Assembly: GCA_964019415.1 (NCBI GenBank)
Contig: OZ025876.1
Span: forward strand, 2,999,772-3,063,771
DNA length: 64,000 bases
From: Ianthella basta
Taxonomy: Eukaryota; Porifera; Demospongiae; Verongiida; Ianthellidae
Direction of reading: 5' to 3'
Made by a program: the position numbers and the translations under genes
Notes under the pieces: generated by a model
Database searches by the model: none
Seen by the model: the letters and a program-made list of their open reading frames with translations, nothing else
What the model was told of the DNA's origin: nothing
Part shown: piece after piece, positions 26,135 to 41,034 of the stretch
How the letters are laid out: every line of letters starts with the position of its first letter
How positions within the stretch are numbered: position 1 is the stretch's first letter

Positions 26135-29028
26135 TACGCGCGCGCGCACGCATGCACGCACAATACAATGTAACATTGTTCAAAGCTCTGCCACAATTCT
26201 GTGTACCCCTGTTGCCTTAATTTCCATTTTCATGTCTCCCGCTTTGCTACATATTTACTCCCTTGTCACTTCTGATGTGTCTGCATTTTGACTGTGTATT
26301 GCTTTACTTACCACATCATAATCCGATCAGTCTGCAGTCGCCTCCACATTAATGTTATGTAGAACACTCGCAAAGTGACTCCTCCAACAAGCCGGCTAGT
26401 AGATCGTTGTTTTGCTGCTGTAATTAGTCTGCCTCATTGGAATGACATCTTACTGGCCTTGCTTGTTGACACTCAGTCTTCAACCTATTTTCCTCAATTT
26501 AACCACTTCCATTGCTATTACTGCTACTTCATACCACTTCTCAGTCTTTACTATTTTCTCACTTCCTGATTTCTTTTTTATTCTTATTTAACCCATGAAG
26601 CCATTAATTAGCCAGGGCTACTATGATTGGCAGCCAGAAACAAAAATCAAAGGAGATAAACAGAGGCACAGTACAATAAGTTCATCTTAAACAGGCCACA
26701 CCCTCATGCTTCTCCACTGGGTTCTACTATCCTACATGAGCAATCTGTTTCTCCTCTGTTCACTTCAAAATATATACCAGCTGATATCCATTATGTCAAA
26801 CTCAGGGCCATTCAATTGCATGGGAAGCACCTTCCAAAGCACTCACCAAACTCAGTGGGCTAAATATTACTAGTGAATGTAAAGGAGTATATATGTAGTA
26901 CATTTTGATAGCCTTTCATTCACCAGTTCCTGCTGTACCATGTGACTTGAGTAGTATGTATACCTCTATTTGTCACTGTAGGCTGGAAGGACGCCTCTTC
27001 AGCTTACACCAGACAGTGTTCTGGCTGACCTTCTCAAAGCTCTGCATCTAGAAGAGGACAGCAGCAGTGCTCCTCAATGTATGCCATGTCACCAGTAACT
27101 CCTTACCCAGTACACATTGACAATCAGCACTAACGTTTACCTCAATGAACCTACACAGCTTCTCCACATGTCCTTTCTCCTTGATACATCTTGTACTCTC
27201 CCTTCACAACCCTTTCCTCCCTACACAGTCCATGAATCAGCTCTAGAGAACATTTGCTGGATTCCTTCAGGGATAGAGTCTCTTTTTGTCACTCCAGATG
27301 GAGGAGTGTTCCCCCTCCATCCTGAGGGAGAAGAGGAAGGAGACGAAGCAGTGATCCAGCTGCATGTGCCTCGTGGGGCAGTTAGAGAAGTTGAAGAGGG
27401 AGTGTTGGAGGTCCGCTATGCTGTGATTCCCAATGGTCCATTCAGGACACCAGAGGGCTACAGACTCTGCAGTATGGCAGTCTACCTCTACTACAACCCA
27501 GCCCAGACTGCCAAGCCCTTCCACCTCCTCCTCCCCCACTGGTCTGGTGCATCAGACCATCCTACCTTTGTCACCTCCCCCCACACCCTCCCAGAGGGAG
27601 AGAGCTGCTTTACTTTTCATTTGCTGGAGGGAGGGGAATTTGGTGAGGGGTATGGGGTGCTGGAAGTGGATGGCCACTGCTCCTTGATTGCACAGGCCTA
27701 CCGAACAGAAGACACCAGTAGGTACTATGCCTCACAGTGGAAGAGACAGGAAGAGCACATTTGGCATACACGAGTTGCTATTACCTATGCTGACACAGTC
27801 TGGATACAGGTAACTGTGATTATTAGAGGTAATGTACATGTGTGTGACACTTGAGATGTGCTGTGCCTCACACTGACATCTTGCATGCATAACATGATTG
27901 ATTTTATATCTGGTTCTAACATTTCATTTAGATCCTTAAGCACTACTGGAAAGAATGGATAAAAGAACGCAGTGTAATGTTTCAGTTTGCTGGCATCCTA
28001 ATTGAAGGCACTCTGGATGCAAAGGGAGAGAGTAATAACTGGGATGCATCCTTTGCTGGTCTGAACAGGGTTGGTACCTGTACTTCTCATACATGCGGCT
28101 TTAGAGAGGTATATATATATAGTTGTTACCTTGCTCTGCATTATGTATTCCGTTGTGACAGGTCCCAGCTGAAGCAGTTGAGTTCAAGACAGTATACAAA
28201 CCTGGTGAACTTAGAGGACATGTGATTGAGGAGGTTTATCCCCCATCTATCACTGTGGAAGTCACCCAAAGTGAAATGCCAAGAGCCCTGAAGCGTCATA
28301 GGATCATTCATCTACTTGTCTGTGGAACCAAAGTAGATCCATTGACCTTTCCTATTCATGTGTATGAGAAAGAAGGTGAGTTTGTGACCTGTACATATTC
28401 AAATGAAGAGAGACTGCATTTTTCAAGCATGCACTTGACTCAACTGTGCTGCCATGCCCATGCATAAGCTAGCAGGCAGGTATCTATACCTGCTGAGTGC
28501 ATTCCAATGTGAATTTGATTGTGTTGTCTATTGATACGTGCAGGTGAGGAGGAGGTTGCCCAGAGCAGGTCTGATGTAGCTGTGATGGACAGGGACCCCG
28601 TCCTCTCACAAACAGTGCACTGTGAGCGAACATGTGTGCCCGTGTTGCAATGATGTGAACCATGTGCATGCAAACAGCTTACCGAGTTTGCTGGTTTCTA
28701 ATCAGAATTCAAAGTCATCCAATTTTCTGTCTCTGTTACAGCTTGCAAGAGATGCAATGTCCTCTTCAGGATGTATGTCAGCAGAAAGGGTGCTGGCAAA
28801 GGCAAAGCCATTCTTGAGTGTTTGGAGCTTACTACGGAAGAAATTAACTTTTGTTACCAAAACAATCCACTTAATGAGGAGCAGGCTATTCAAGATGGCC
28901 TGAAGAGATGGAGAGATACTCGTGGTGACCAGTGCACCTGGCAAGTACTCACTGAAGCAATGCAGCTGGCAGGTATTGCCCAGCAACATTGCAAAGAGCT
29001 TGTAGAAGAGCTACATCTACATCAATAG
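2569..29028 (+). CDS. Ankyrin-repeat / ZU5-like / death-domain protein (30 exons)
   Basis: Exons: 2569-2810, 2927-2984, 4612-4719, 4802-4903, 5068-5169, 5272-5370, 7365-7466, 7601-7705, 7944-8045, 8799-8903, 12786-12881, 12953-13156, 14413-14514, 14588-14689, 15857-15961, 17081-17176, 17252-17452, 18041-18142, 18864-18965, 23014-23118, 24514-24609, 24689-24889, 25480-25581, 25653-25754, 26982-27078, 27271-27809, 27932-28069, 28162-28375, 28544-28621, 28742-29028. Every junction is GT-AG and phases agree throughout, giving about 1,397 residues. Residues 1-100 are unrecognised; 101-947 are about 25 ankyrin-type units (motifs such as TPLMLAA, TALHVAA), mostly one 34-35-residue repeat per phase-0 exon. 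Residues about 980-1159 look like ZU5 (GGVFPL, then IQLHVPRGAV), followed by a possible UPA-like part and a death domain at about 1318-1397 (LTTEEINF, W..L...LAGI). There is no signal peptide or membrane segment, so it is probably a cytoplasmic adaptor in death-domain signalling; partners are unknown. Exact exon ends are hand-placed. Confidence 0.85.
5449..7364. other. Large intron 6 of the ankyrin gene (from 5371), repeat-derived
   Basis: No coding exon is seen. The stretch holds an AAT microsatellite near 5982-6008 and several variants of a phrase about CCTCTATT...GGCCTGGGC (about 5525-5590 and 6050-6130), suggesting decayed repeats. A 151-codon open frame at 5694-6149 is low in recognisable motifs and is regarded as chance. 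Confidence 0.5.
9507..9610. repeat. Long hairpin element in ankyrin intron 10
   Basis: Left arm 9507-9557 and right arm 9561-9610 are imperfect reverse complements; the innermost 24 or so bases (GGCAACCAGTGATCACCTC and its inverse) pair almost perfectly around a tiny loop. Typical of a palindromic MITE. Confidence 0.6.
9860..11700 (+). mobile_element. Dead non-LTR retrotransposon (CR1/L2-like LINE)
   Basis: Broken frames on the + strand show, in the right order, an endonuclease-like start (FSVIHVNTR near 9915), SETWLDES-like text near 10000-10030, then a reverse-transcriptase fragment about 11050-11270 (CPDGIPEFVLNSYAEAISHQ, then PISLL), then FQSGFQPGHSTAT near 11335-11365. Many stops and frameshifts are present, so it is inactive. 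It sits in the intron between exons 10 and 11 of the ankyrin gene, in the same orientation, and explains much of that intron's length. The family assignment is from motif memory, not a search. Confidence 0.65.
12313..12405. repeat. Palindromic MITE-like element
   Basis: Imperfect inverted arms, about 12313-12350 and 12362-12405, start TACACCACTAATCAGGGTCA and return as the complementary text ending TTGGTGTA. No ORF. Lies 380 bases upstream of the exon at 12786. Confidence 0.5.
15665..15690. repeat. CA microsatellite
   Basis: Simple CA repeat in the d-e intron of cassette 1. A matching CA tract occurs at 26085-26130 after the third d exon, and a GT tract at 22903-22948 sits before the second e exon, so all three cassette introns carry a dinucleotide tract near the same position. 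Confidence 0.9.
16528..16600 (+). repeat. Old tRNA-like (SINE-like) fragment, duplicated with the cassette
   Basis: Contains a box-A-like string TGGCTCGGTGGCTGAAACTC and a box-B-like GGTTCAATTCC about 30 bases later. The same fragment is at about 23978-24045 in the equivalent intron of the next cassette, so it predates that duplication. Confidence 0.45.
19545..20540 (+). pseudogene. Inactivated Tc1/mariner-type transposase
   Basis: Translated pieces in more than one frame give a helix-turn-helix-like start (SITSIVRVLGAEG near 19580), then from 19799 a long open part with IRRYLRTT and VIWTDESSVQL (first catalytic Asp), then after a frameshift FMQDNDPKHTSKKAKEF near 20230-20285 (second Asp), then SSADINPIEWVWREIKFY near 20320-20370 (third acidic residue, Glu). 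This is the DDE order of the superfamily. A stop near 19665, frameshifts near 19735 and 20110, and stops near 20285 show it is dead. It would have bound the terminal repeats and moved the element. Confidence 0.75.
21166..22604 (-). pseudogene. BEN-domain protein gene inside the transposon (probably broken)
   Basis: Reverse strand. Exon 1 (22604 down to 22290; a second possible start is the Met of MPCKPNE) codes an N-terminal module (AVIWLELNG, VVVRFNAKCYRG) followed by a lysine-rich stretch and ends at a GTATCAG donor. A phase-matched acceptor puts exon 2 at 22150 downward (KQQKPLWLGSG), a proline-rich linker open to about 21806. The BEN-type domain is in another frame, 21639 down: SRRNLAVQLVKKVYSKEE, then a TGA at 21376-21378, then in the same frame STSNCAGDHHYGKKKLSP and a final part with WKEY and SSCRQLKR, ending in TGA at 21166-21168. 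BEN domains bind DNA or chromatin. The linker-to-BEN join needs another intron or is a frameshift; the internal TGA argues for a decayed gene. Confidence 0.6.
22903..22948. repeat. GT microsatellite
   Basis: Simple GT tract, 65 bases upstream of the exon at 23014 and just outside the transposon's right end. Confidence 0.9.
23340..23597 (+). mobile_element. tRNA-derived SINE with target-site duplication
   Basis: Begins with a tRNA-like head: box A TAGCTCAGTGGCTAGAGCA near 23350 and box B GGGTTCAATCC near 23395, followed by about 180 bases of unrelated tail. It is flanked by near-identical 26-base direct repeats (23314-23339 and 23598-23623, starting TGATTTGTATTGTG). The paralogous intron of the preceding cassette has the empty site at about 16153-16177. 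This shows a retroposon inserted after the cassette duplicated. Confidence 0.75.
26085..26130. repeat. CA microsatellite
   Basis: CA tract followed by alternating CG/CA, in the intron after the third d exon. Sequence before it matches the intron before the first e exon; sequence after it does not. Confidence 0.85.
26131..26981. other. Intron remainder before the C-terminal exons
   Basis: No exon found. Text near 26460-26600 is pyrimidine-rich and AT-rich and may be a decayed repeat. This is where a fourth class-e exon would be expected by cassette order; none is visible. Confidence 0.4.
27271..27809 (+). CDS. Exon 26 of the ankyrin gene: ZU5-like domain
   Basis: A single 539-base exon, far longer than the ankyrin exons, coding about 180 residues. 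It opens with a glycine pair before a hydrophobic strand (PDGGVFPL) and continues with an acidic loop and IQLHVPRGAV, matching the usual pattern of ZU5 domains in ankyrins, UNC5 and PIDD. It runs into FRTPEGYRLCSMAVYLYYNP and a histidine/proline-rich stretch. ZU5 is inferred from motif pattern only; the 3' part may start a UPA-type domain. Confidence 0.7.
28742..29028 (+). CDS. Exon 30 of the ankyrin gene: death domain and stop codon
   Basis: The last exon codes about 95 residues ending in TAG at 29026-29028. It carries the helical pattern of a death domain: LELTTEEINFCYQNNP, then EQAIQDGLKRWRD, then WQVLTEAMQLAGI and a final helix ending EELH. Death domains mediate homotypic interactions in apoptosis and NF-kB-type signalling; the partner here is unknown. 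The exon starts in phase 1 and fits the preceding exon ending at 28621. Confidence 0.75.
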
Positions 29029-29038
29029 ATGTCTCATG

Positions 29039-29044
29039 AATAAA
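29039..29044 (+). promoter_or_regulatory. Polyadenylation signal AATAAA of the ankyrin gene
   Basis: A canonical AATAAA begins 10 bases after the TAG stop at 29026-29028, so the 3' UTR is probably very short. Confidence 0.55.
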
Positions 29045-30147
29045 AGTGCCTCCTTTTGTCTTCAACTGACCAAATAACAACTGTTCTGTCACATCAAAGA
29101 GTAACATCTATCAATGTGTCTACTGATTAACAATGAATTGTGCAGTCTATATTATAGGTTGTGTGACACATGACATCGTATACATAATTGTATCACCCAT
29201 TTAAATGCTATGTTGTAGTACAGCATTCTTTAAATTTAAACCATAAGCAGTTATTATGATTCCTGTATGATCTGCAGTTTAATTTAAGTTTGCACATGCA
29301 AGCTACTCATGTACTGTATTCCTGCAATCTGTGGAGATGTAGCAATTTTTTGTCCTGCTTCTGATCCACCCACACTTTAAAGTCTACACACACTGCCCAT
29401 GCTTCCTTTGCATCATACAGTATTACAATTTTATATATCTGCAGGAATATGCCTGCAACTGTTGGAGGCTTTCTGTAAGCACTAATTATAAGCTTATAGC
29501 TTCTTTCTCTGATGGTTGTCATGCAATTGCAAAACACATACAAGGATGGCCTGGGAATGAATGCTTTCTTGGTTTAGCTAAGGATAGGAGAGCTGATTCA
29601 TTGTAAAATTTATTGCTGTTATAGTCTTGCATTTCATTAAAGTAATCATGCGACTCATGCATGAATGACATACCTAAGCTACTGTACAATACCATATAGT
29701 TACACTTTAACTTTCGTGGGGTAAAACCTTTGTAGTTTTTGCGGATCAGCAACCAACCACAAAAGATGCACCCCACAAATCAAAGACATATACAAGGCTT
29801 TAGCTAGCCATGCAGACTGAGACTATGCAACTGTAAAACTCTTGAACTGTAAAAGTTTAACTCCACAAAAGTTCAAGCATAAAACGGTAGCATGTTTGCA
29901 ACTCAAAGTGGATGAGCATTACTGTTTCTGATCTTATGATTATAGACAGTGGTTGTTTTACTTTTTCATTAGTTATTGACAGGGAGATTAGCTTTTGTTT
30001 GCACAGGGATAGAACTGCATATGAAATGATAACACAGTTTGAAATTAACTCTCAACAGATGATGATATTGATCAAATTCATAGAACAGGAAGGTTAGGGT
30101 ATACGTATGGTCCCCTAGTCATGTGACATGAACCTACAACTCCCTTG
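29045..30147. other. Convergent intergenic region between the ankyrin gene and ALG12
   Basis: AT-rich DNA between the 3' end of the + strand gene (29028) and the stop codon of the - strand ALG12 (30148). No gene, clear repeat or RNA feature seen. Confidence 0.5.
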
Positions 30148-35612
<5,465 letters not shown>

Positions 35613-36498
35613 GACACTCTAGGCAACTGCTGATGACCAGGTATCTTCCAGTAGTTAGGGTATTAGACACTCAGACAGCCATTTTGAATCTCTTTCGCAA
35701 TCATGTTGCCCAAAAATGGCTCTGGTAGACGAAAATTGGAACAACACTTCAGTTAGTGGAGTCAAGTCGAAATGATGGCACTACACTAGGCCTATATGAT
35801 TATAGTCGAAGTTGCATAAAAAGATAATCTAATCACTCACGAATGTCAAGGCAATACGGGATATACAGCTACCAGTGGTCAATGCCCTACTTTGATGTCA
35901 ACCACTTAGCTAGCGCTAGCTATAACCACTCGAGGATCTACCGTGCTAATTAGGTATTTATGGGTATACCTAGTGGCATTTGCGGGGACCATGAGTTGTC
36001 AGTTCATCCACAGAAACCTTCAAAGTGAAAGGTCACTTAGGTGCGAGGGTGGCAGGGGGCGTCCGAGGGGCCGCCCTGTATTAAAGGTAGTTAGCTATTT
36101 CCCCAAAACTATGTGTAACGGAGCCTTGAGGAAGACAGAACATTAAGGTCATGTGGATGCAAATGCTGCAGCGAGGATCGAGTTTAGTAACTAAGTTTAC
36201 GTCTCAAGTAGCTAGCTATCTAGCTAATTAGCTAGCCTGTAGCTAAACAAAGCAGTCAAAAGCAGAATAAGATGGACCTTCGAAGTAGCTATGGGTCACA
36301 TTTTATCTACTGCTTGTATACTGCAAAGTTTGGTATTTCAAGTTAGTTGATTCCAGCAGCCACAATTGTACAAATGTGTAGCTGCAGTGGCTGAATAATT
36401 ATGTGTAAGCTGACTCTGAAAACTGACTGCCATATTTGGCAGTGGGCAGGCCACAACATTCCATTAGGAGGACTCGAGGAGGGAACCAAACGAACATC
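35613..36498. promoter_or_regulatory. Divergent promoter region between ALG12 and hydrolase gene 1
   Basis: 886 bases between the ALG12 start codon (reverse strand) and the Met at 36499. It must carry both promoters. Tandem-looking TAGCTAGC text occurs near 36205-36245; no core element is assigned. Confidence 0.4.
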
Positions 36499-39400
36499 AT
36501 GCTGTTTCGCTGTCTTCTACTGGGCCTGGCCATTTTCGTTACCTTTCAGCCGGCATGCTTTGCTGGAGATGGCGACTTCTCATACAAGACTCTGCAAGGC
36601 GACCCGACTGAGTTTATGAACTTCAGCATCCCTGTGAAGGACAGGGAGGAGACGAGCAACGCCCTAGAGCTACCGATAGTCTATCTCAGTGCGGGTTTGG
36701 ACTGGAAGTATCCCTTTCCAGTCGATCCCGTGGACAGTATTGTCGTCAGTGTGGTGTACGGCCGGGCGGAGATGACGGACCTCACGGTGACGGCAGTGTT
36801 CACGGCACCGGACGGAAGTCAACCCAAACCTGACTACTATGAAGTACAGTCGTTCTCTCTCGTCGACGATACTTCTGACGCTGAGAATCTTGTAGTACAG
36901 TTCCTTCACCCAAAGCCAGGCAAGTGGCAACTGGTCCTCAGCATCAAAGGCCCTGCCACTACCAAGCCCATCAAAGCCCTTGTCTGGATTGCCTTCAACA
37001 ACTCCAGAGCTTGCATCACAGCCTACAGTGACAGTGCGGACCCACTGGTTGGCAAAGACATGGACATGAACATGATGGTGCCAGACCCAGAGAGGAGAGC
37101 ACTCGATGGTCGCTCCATCCCACTGCCCAACATGATGCAGAATGCAACCATGACTGTGACGTATCCTGATGGAAAGGAGGAAGTGCAAGTGATGTACAAA
37201 GAGAAGACTCCAGGTATGATGGGAGGAAAGTTTCGACCTCCAATGGCAGGAGACTACACAGTACAGCTTAAAGTGACAGGAGTGGACAATGCATCAGGCT
37301 ATGAGTTTGCTCGTACACTGACTAGGACATTATCTGTTGCATCTCCTTCCCTCAATGTAACTGGTCCCATCAGCAATGACTTGTATCATCACCCGGTGAC
37401 AGGAAACGAGATCATTCTCATTCAGGTGGGAGTGAAGTGGGACCCACAGTCAAAGGACACCTATCGTGGGTATGCTGAGGTGTATGGCACAGGGGAGGGC
37501 GGTGTGAGTGTCCCTGTGGCTTGGGTTGGCGGTCTGGTACAGGTGAAGCAGACAAGCTCAAGTTCATACATGTTGCAGTTTGAACTGGACAGTAGATGGC
37601 TGATTCTGGCAAATGCTACCTTCCCACTCAGTCTTCGCAATTTGACCTTTGAAGAAGTTGACGGTTTCATAGAAGTTGTGAAAGTGCAACAATTCCTGAA
37701 AGTTTCCAGTGAGAGCCAACTAATTGCACAGTGGAGACCGATGATGAAGGCTTCAGATGTGGTCATTACATATGAGATGAGGAATGGTTACAGCCCCTAC
37801 AGGAAGAAGGCCGCTGATACTGATACTGCTAACGCAGGAGGTGCTATTTTGCTGGTGCATGGTTACTGTGCAAACCATCTCCCATTCCCTACTGCACACT
37901 TCACCAATCCAGTAGCGTTCAGTGATTTGAGACAGAATAGGGACATTGACGATTTTGCCAGACGTATCATCTCCTTCACTACTAGTCATGGGCTCAAGCG
38001 CTTCAGTATTGTGGCCCACTCACAGGGAGGAATGGCTGCTGTGCACATGTTGGCATTCTATAATACCCCCCTGGATGGCATGGTATGTACATTAATAATT
38101 GTATAAATCTATACGTACATAACTGCAATACATACTTTCCATTCCTACATGGAACATATGTCAGCAACTACTTCATGCCATCTGTGTCTGTCCTCAGGCA
38201 CTGTGGCTGCCTGTGTCAAAGCCAGACTGATGGTAGTGACATATTTCCTCGCAATGTCTATCCACGTAAGGGTGGGGGTCCACAGGGTCTCTTAGCATCT
38301 CATACATTAAGGGCTGACGTAGCGGCCTATGCTCCTGGTGAGGTAGAAGCAACTCTATTGCAGTTGTCAAATCATTTCAACCTTCTTCACTGTACCATTT
38401 GGCTGATGGGCCCTGGCCTTTATTATTCAAAATGATGTTTAATTGGATGTCGGATTTGAATACTTCAGTAATTGTCTTCTTCCTTTGATTTGTGATCCAT
38501 CATAAAATGTCTAACCTGTGTGTGTATTAGCAAAGACTCACTGTAGTGCCTGCAGTGTAAGTGCTCAATGTTCCAAATAATTACTATGCATATTCTGCAG
38601 GTGGGCCGTGGAAGAGTGATTCAATCAGTGGGGACACCTTATTCAGGCACTCCTGTAGCTGGTGGACTTCTGCCCAAGGTAGCACGTATCATTGGCATTA
38701 GCTGTGGCCCGAACAATGATCTCACAGTTGAGGGAGCCTTGCGATGGCAAAGGGAGATACGCCGTTCTGTGCAGAGTGAAGCATTCTACTACACAACTCA
38801 AGTGAGGGCTTTTTGCTACTTGTCTAGAATTTGACAGTAAAACTGTCAAAGCTTTACTTTCTTTTAGTCCTTATCTTATTGTAATGGAGCTAGGCCGATT
38901 ATTTGTCCGCACTAATCTCCAAAACCGCGCGGAGGTTTCGCAGCAAACGCGGTCCGAATGCCTGAACGCTGGCAGGAGGGTGCCCTAGGCGGGGATTTTG
39001 TGCAACAACTTGCAAAATGAAGGTTTTCCGACGTTTCGCCATGCTTAACTGTGGGCAGCCATCTTTGTTTTACGGACGAATGCCAAGTAGATTACGGAAG
39101 TTGCAGGAAAATTGGTTGTCCACTAACTCCTCCTGTTTGGATGGTGCATCAGCTTCTTTGCCTCCGGTTTAGCTCGAAGTGGAAGACTGTGGGTGACATA
39201 AACTATATAGCGGAAAATGCCGTCGAAGGAGAAGGGAAGCGGCTTGAAGGCAAAAGTAGGGGCTCAAGATATCCAGGTTGGCCATTGCGCTATACCCCCA
39301 TTACTTCAGCGTAACTATAGTTACTTTGCGCACTTTGAAACCGCCTCTTCCAATAGCCGTATGCCTAAGTGTGAACCGAGCTATGCACCCACAATAGTCT

Positions 39401-40275
39401 AAAATGTCAGTTCAAGGGAACAACCACAAATCAGCTTAAGAGATCAACATTGAGCTTATTCCTGACTGTTCCATTGATGAGATACAAAACAATGCAAAGG
39501 CTGGCAATAAGACTCCTTGCATAATGTGCACATGTGTGTTTCTAGCTGTTACAGCATGACCTGGTGTATGACCAACTGTAGTTAGCGCACAAACAGCCGT
39601 CGTGCAAATAGATGTCGCACAAACAGCCAGAGAGCGGACACACCCAAAGGGCACATCTCTCTGCTAGTATACTATAATCCTCTTCTGTGAGCTCCTTGTA
39701 ATCTACCTATATGTACCTGGATGCCTACAGAAAGTCATGGATGGAGGAAATCAGAGCAGCTAATGATTTTCCATGTTTCATTCTATTGCAGTGCTGATCT
39801 GCACTGTTTGTGGTCTAGCAATGTAACTGCATGATTAGGCATATAACTGATCCTCCCATCACAATTAGCCCTTCTTACTCATTGTACAACCTACAGATAC
39901 AGTTAAAGAGCTATACATTTGACATGGTGCACTACTAGTCTCTTCCGAAGGTAGCATTCAGTGCATGCTTAAGTACCTTTGTACATTAATTGATATGTCC
40001 TGTTAGACCAGAGGTGAAACATCTATCTAACTCTGTCTGTTCCTCTGCAGGGTGGAAGTGGTTTCCTTGGCATTCCTAAGCCATGCAGCCGTTTCTTATC
40101 TCTGTTCCTCTCCTCACCAAATGATGGAGTAACAGAGCGGAAGAGAGCCATGCTCCCATCTGGCAACCATGTATCTGACAGTAGGGAGGAGTGTCATACA
40201 AATGCCTTCAATTGGCCATCACAAACAATAAACAGGCAAAGGAATGAAGAAATGGATAGAGCGGCAGCAAGGTGA
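36499..40275 (+). CDS. Secreted alpha/beta-hydrolase (lipase-like), paralogue 1
   Basis: Exons 36499-38082, 38601-38801 and 40051-40275, all phase 0, give about 669 residues. The start at 36499 is preferred over 36436 because it begins a signal peptide (MLFRCLLLGLAIF...CFAG). Residues about 25-430 are Asn-glycosylation-rich beta-sandwich-like sequence I cannot name. From about 450 comes a hydrolase fold: LLVHGYC (oxyanion loop), VAHSQGGMAA (nucleophile Ser), then exon 2 VGRGRVIQSVGTPYSGTP, and in exon 3 SSPNDGV (Asp) and EECH (His). This order matches triacylglycerol-lipase-like serine hydrolases; the substrate is unknown. Ends AAAR-stop, as do the two paralogues. Probably secreted. Confidence 0.85.
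38880..39400. other. CpG-rich insert in intron 2 of hydrolase gene 1
   Basis: Unlike its surroundings this stretch is rich in CG dinucleotides (for example CCGCGCGGAGG, CCGACGTTTCGCC). It includes a short open frame from 39217 (MPSKEKGSGLKAKVGAQDIQ) followed by a GTTGGC donor-like site. It could be an inserted promoter or first exon, or a repeat; I do not recognise it. Confidence 0.3.
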
Positions 40276-41034
40276 TTGGCGAGATTAGTGTGTGTTAATA
40301 TGCATAAGAGGATACATGCTTTTGCGTTTAATGTAAATATTGTGGCCTACAATTTAACTAAACCTGTAACTTAAAGAGATTGCATACATTAGAAATCCCA
40401 TTGTGTGTATATATATAGCTTTGGCATGCATTCATTAGCCATGCATGCAGACTCTGATCCTAACTGATCAATGCAATTATGGTGTGACTGTTACTATAGA
40501 TTAATTTTGCATTTCAGTGACGTACAGTGACATCACGGTAAGGAAGTGCTTCTGAGCAAAAGCATGCTAAAGCTGATGTAACAGCTGCATAGCCCAAGGA
40601 CATGCTGCTGGCAGCCCCAAGTTGGTGGTGCCTTTATTGTGTGAACAATTGTGCACTTTGCTACGTACATTACTTAGGTACGTAGGAATGATTGAATCTG
40701 TTTTATCACTTTGTGGTAGCATAGACCCAGAGCTGTAGTTACTACAATGTATACAAATTGCAGTCAGTTCTGAACCAAATACTACCCCTTTACCTTAAGA
40801 GGCCTGGTGTCCAATGACTATAGCATTGAATGAAACATTAGGTAATAGTTCTCTTGACCCTTGTTGATTCATACACTCCATGCAGTAGCAGACGTACGAG
40901 AAGAGAACGGCCGAAGCCATTTGTGGCATACCGTATAGCAGGACGTTTGCATGGGAGATATTTTCTTCACAGAATCCCCAACATAATAATGTCACCAATA
41001 AAATGGAGGGTAGGAAGCAGTCGGCTACACAATA
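40276..41034. other. Downstream region of hydrolase gene 1
   Basis: Non-coding AT-rich sequence after the stop at 40275. No supported feature. Confidence 0.4.

Noticed and set aside
36670-37188. 172-codon reverse-strand frame, also seen at 52606-53124 and 45840-46133
   Set aside because: Antisense shadow of the hydrolase exon 1; repeated only because the exons are paralogous.
40265-40290. Possible donor site (AAG-GTGATTGG) extending hydrolase gene 1 past its stop
   Set aside because: Paralogues 1 and 2 have GTGATT there, but paralogue 3 reads AGATGAATG with no GT, and all three stop at the same AAR codon, so a true stop is the better reading.
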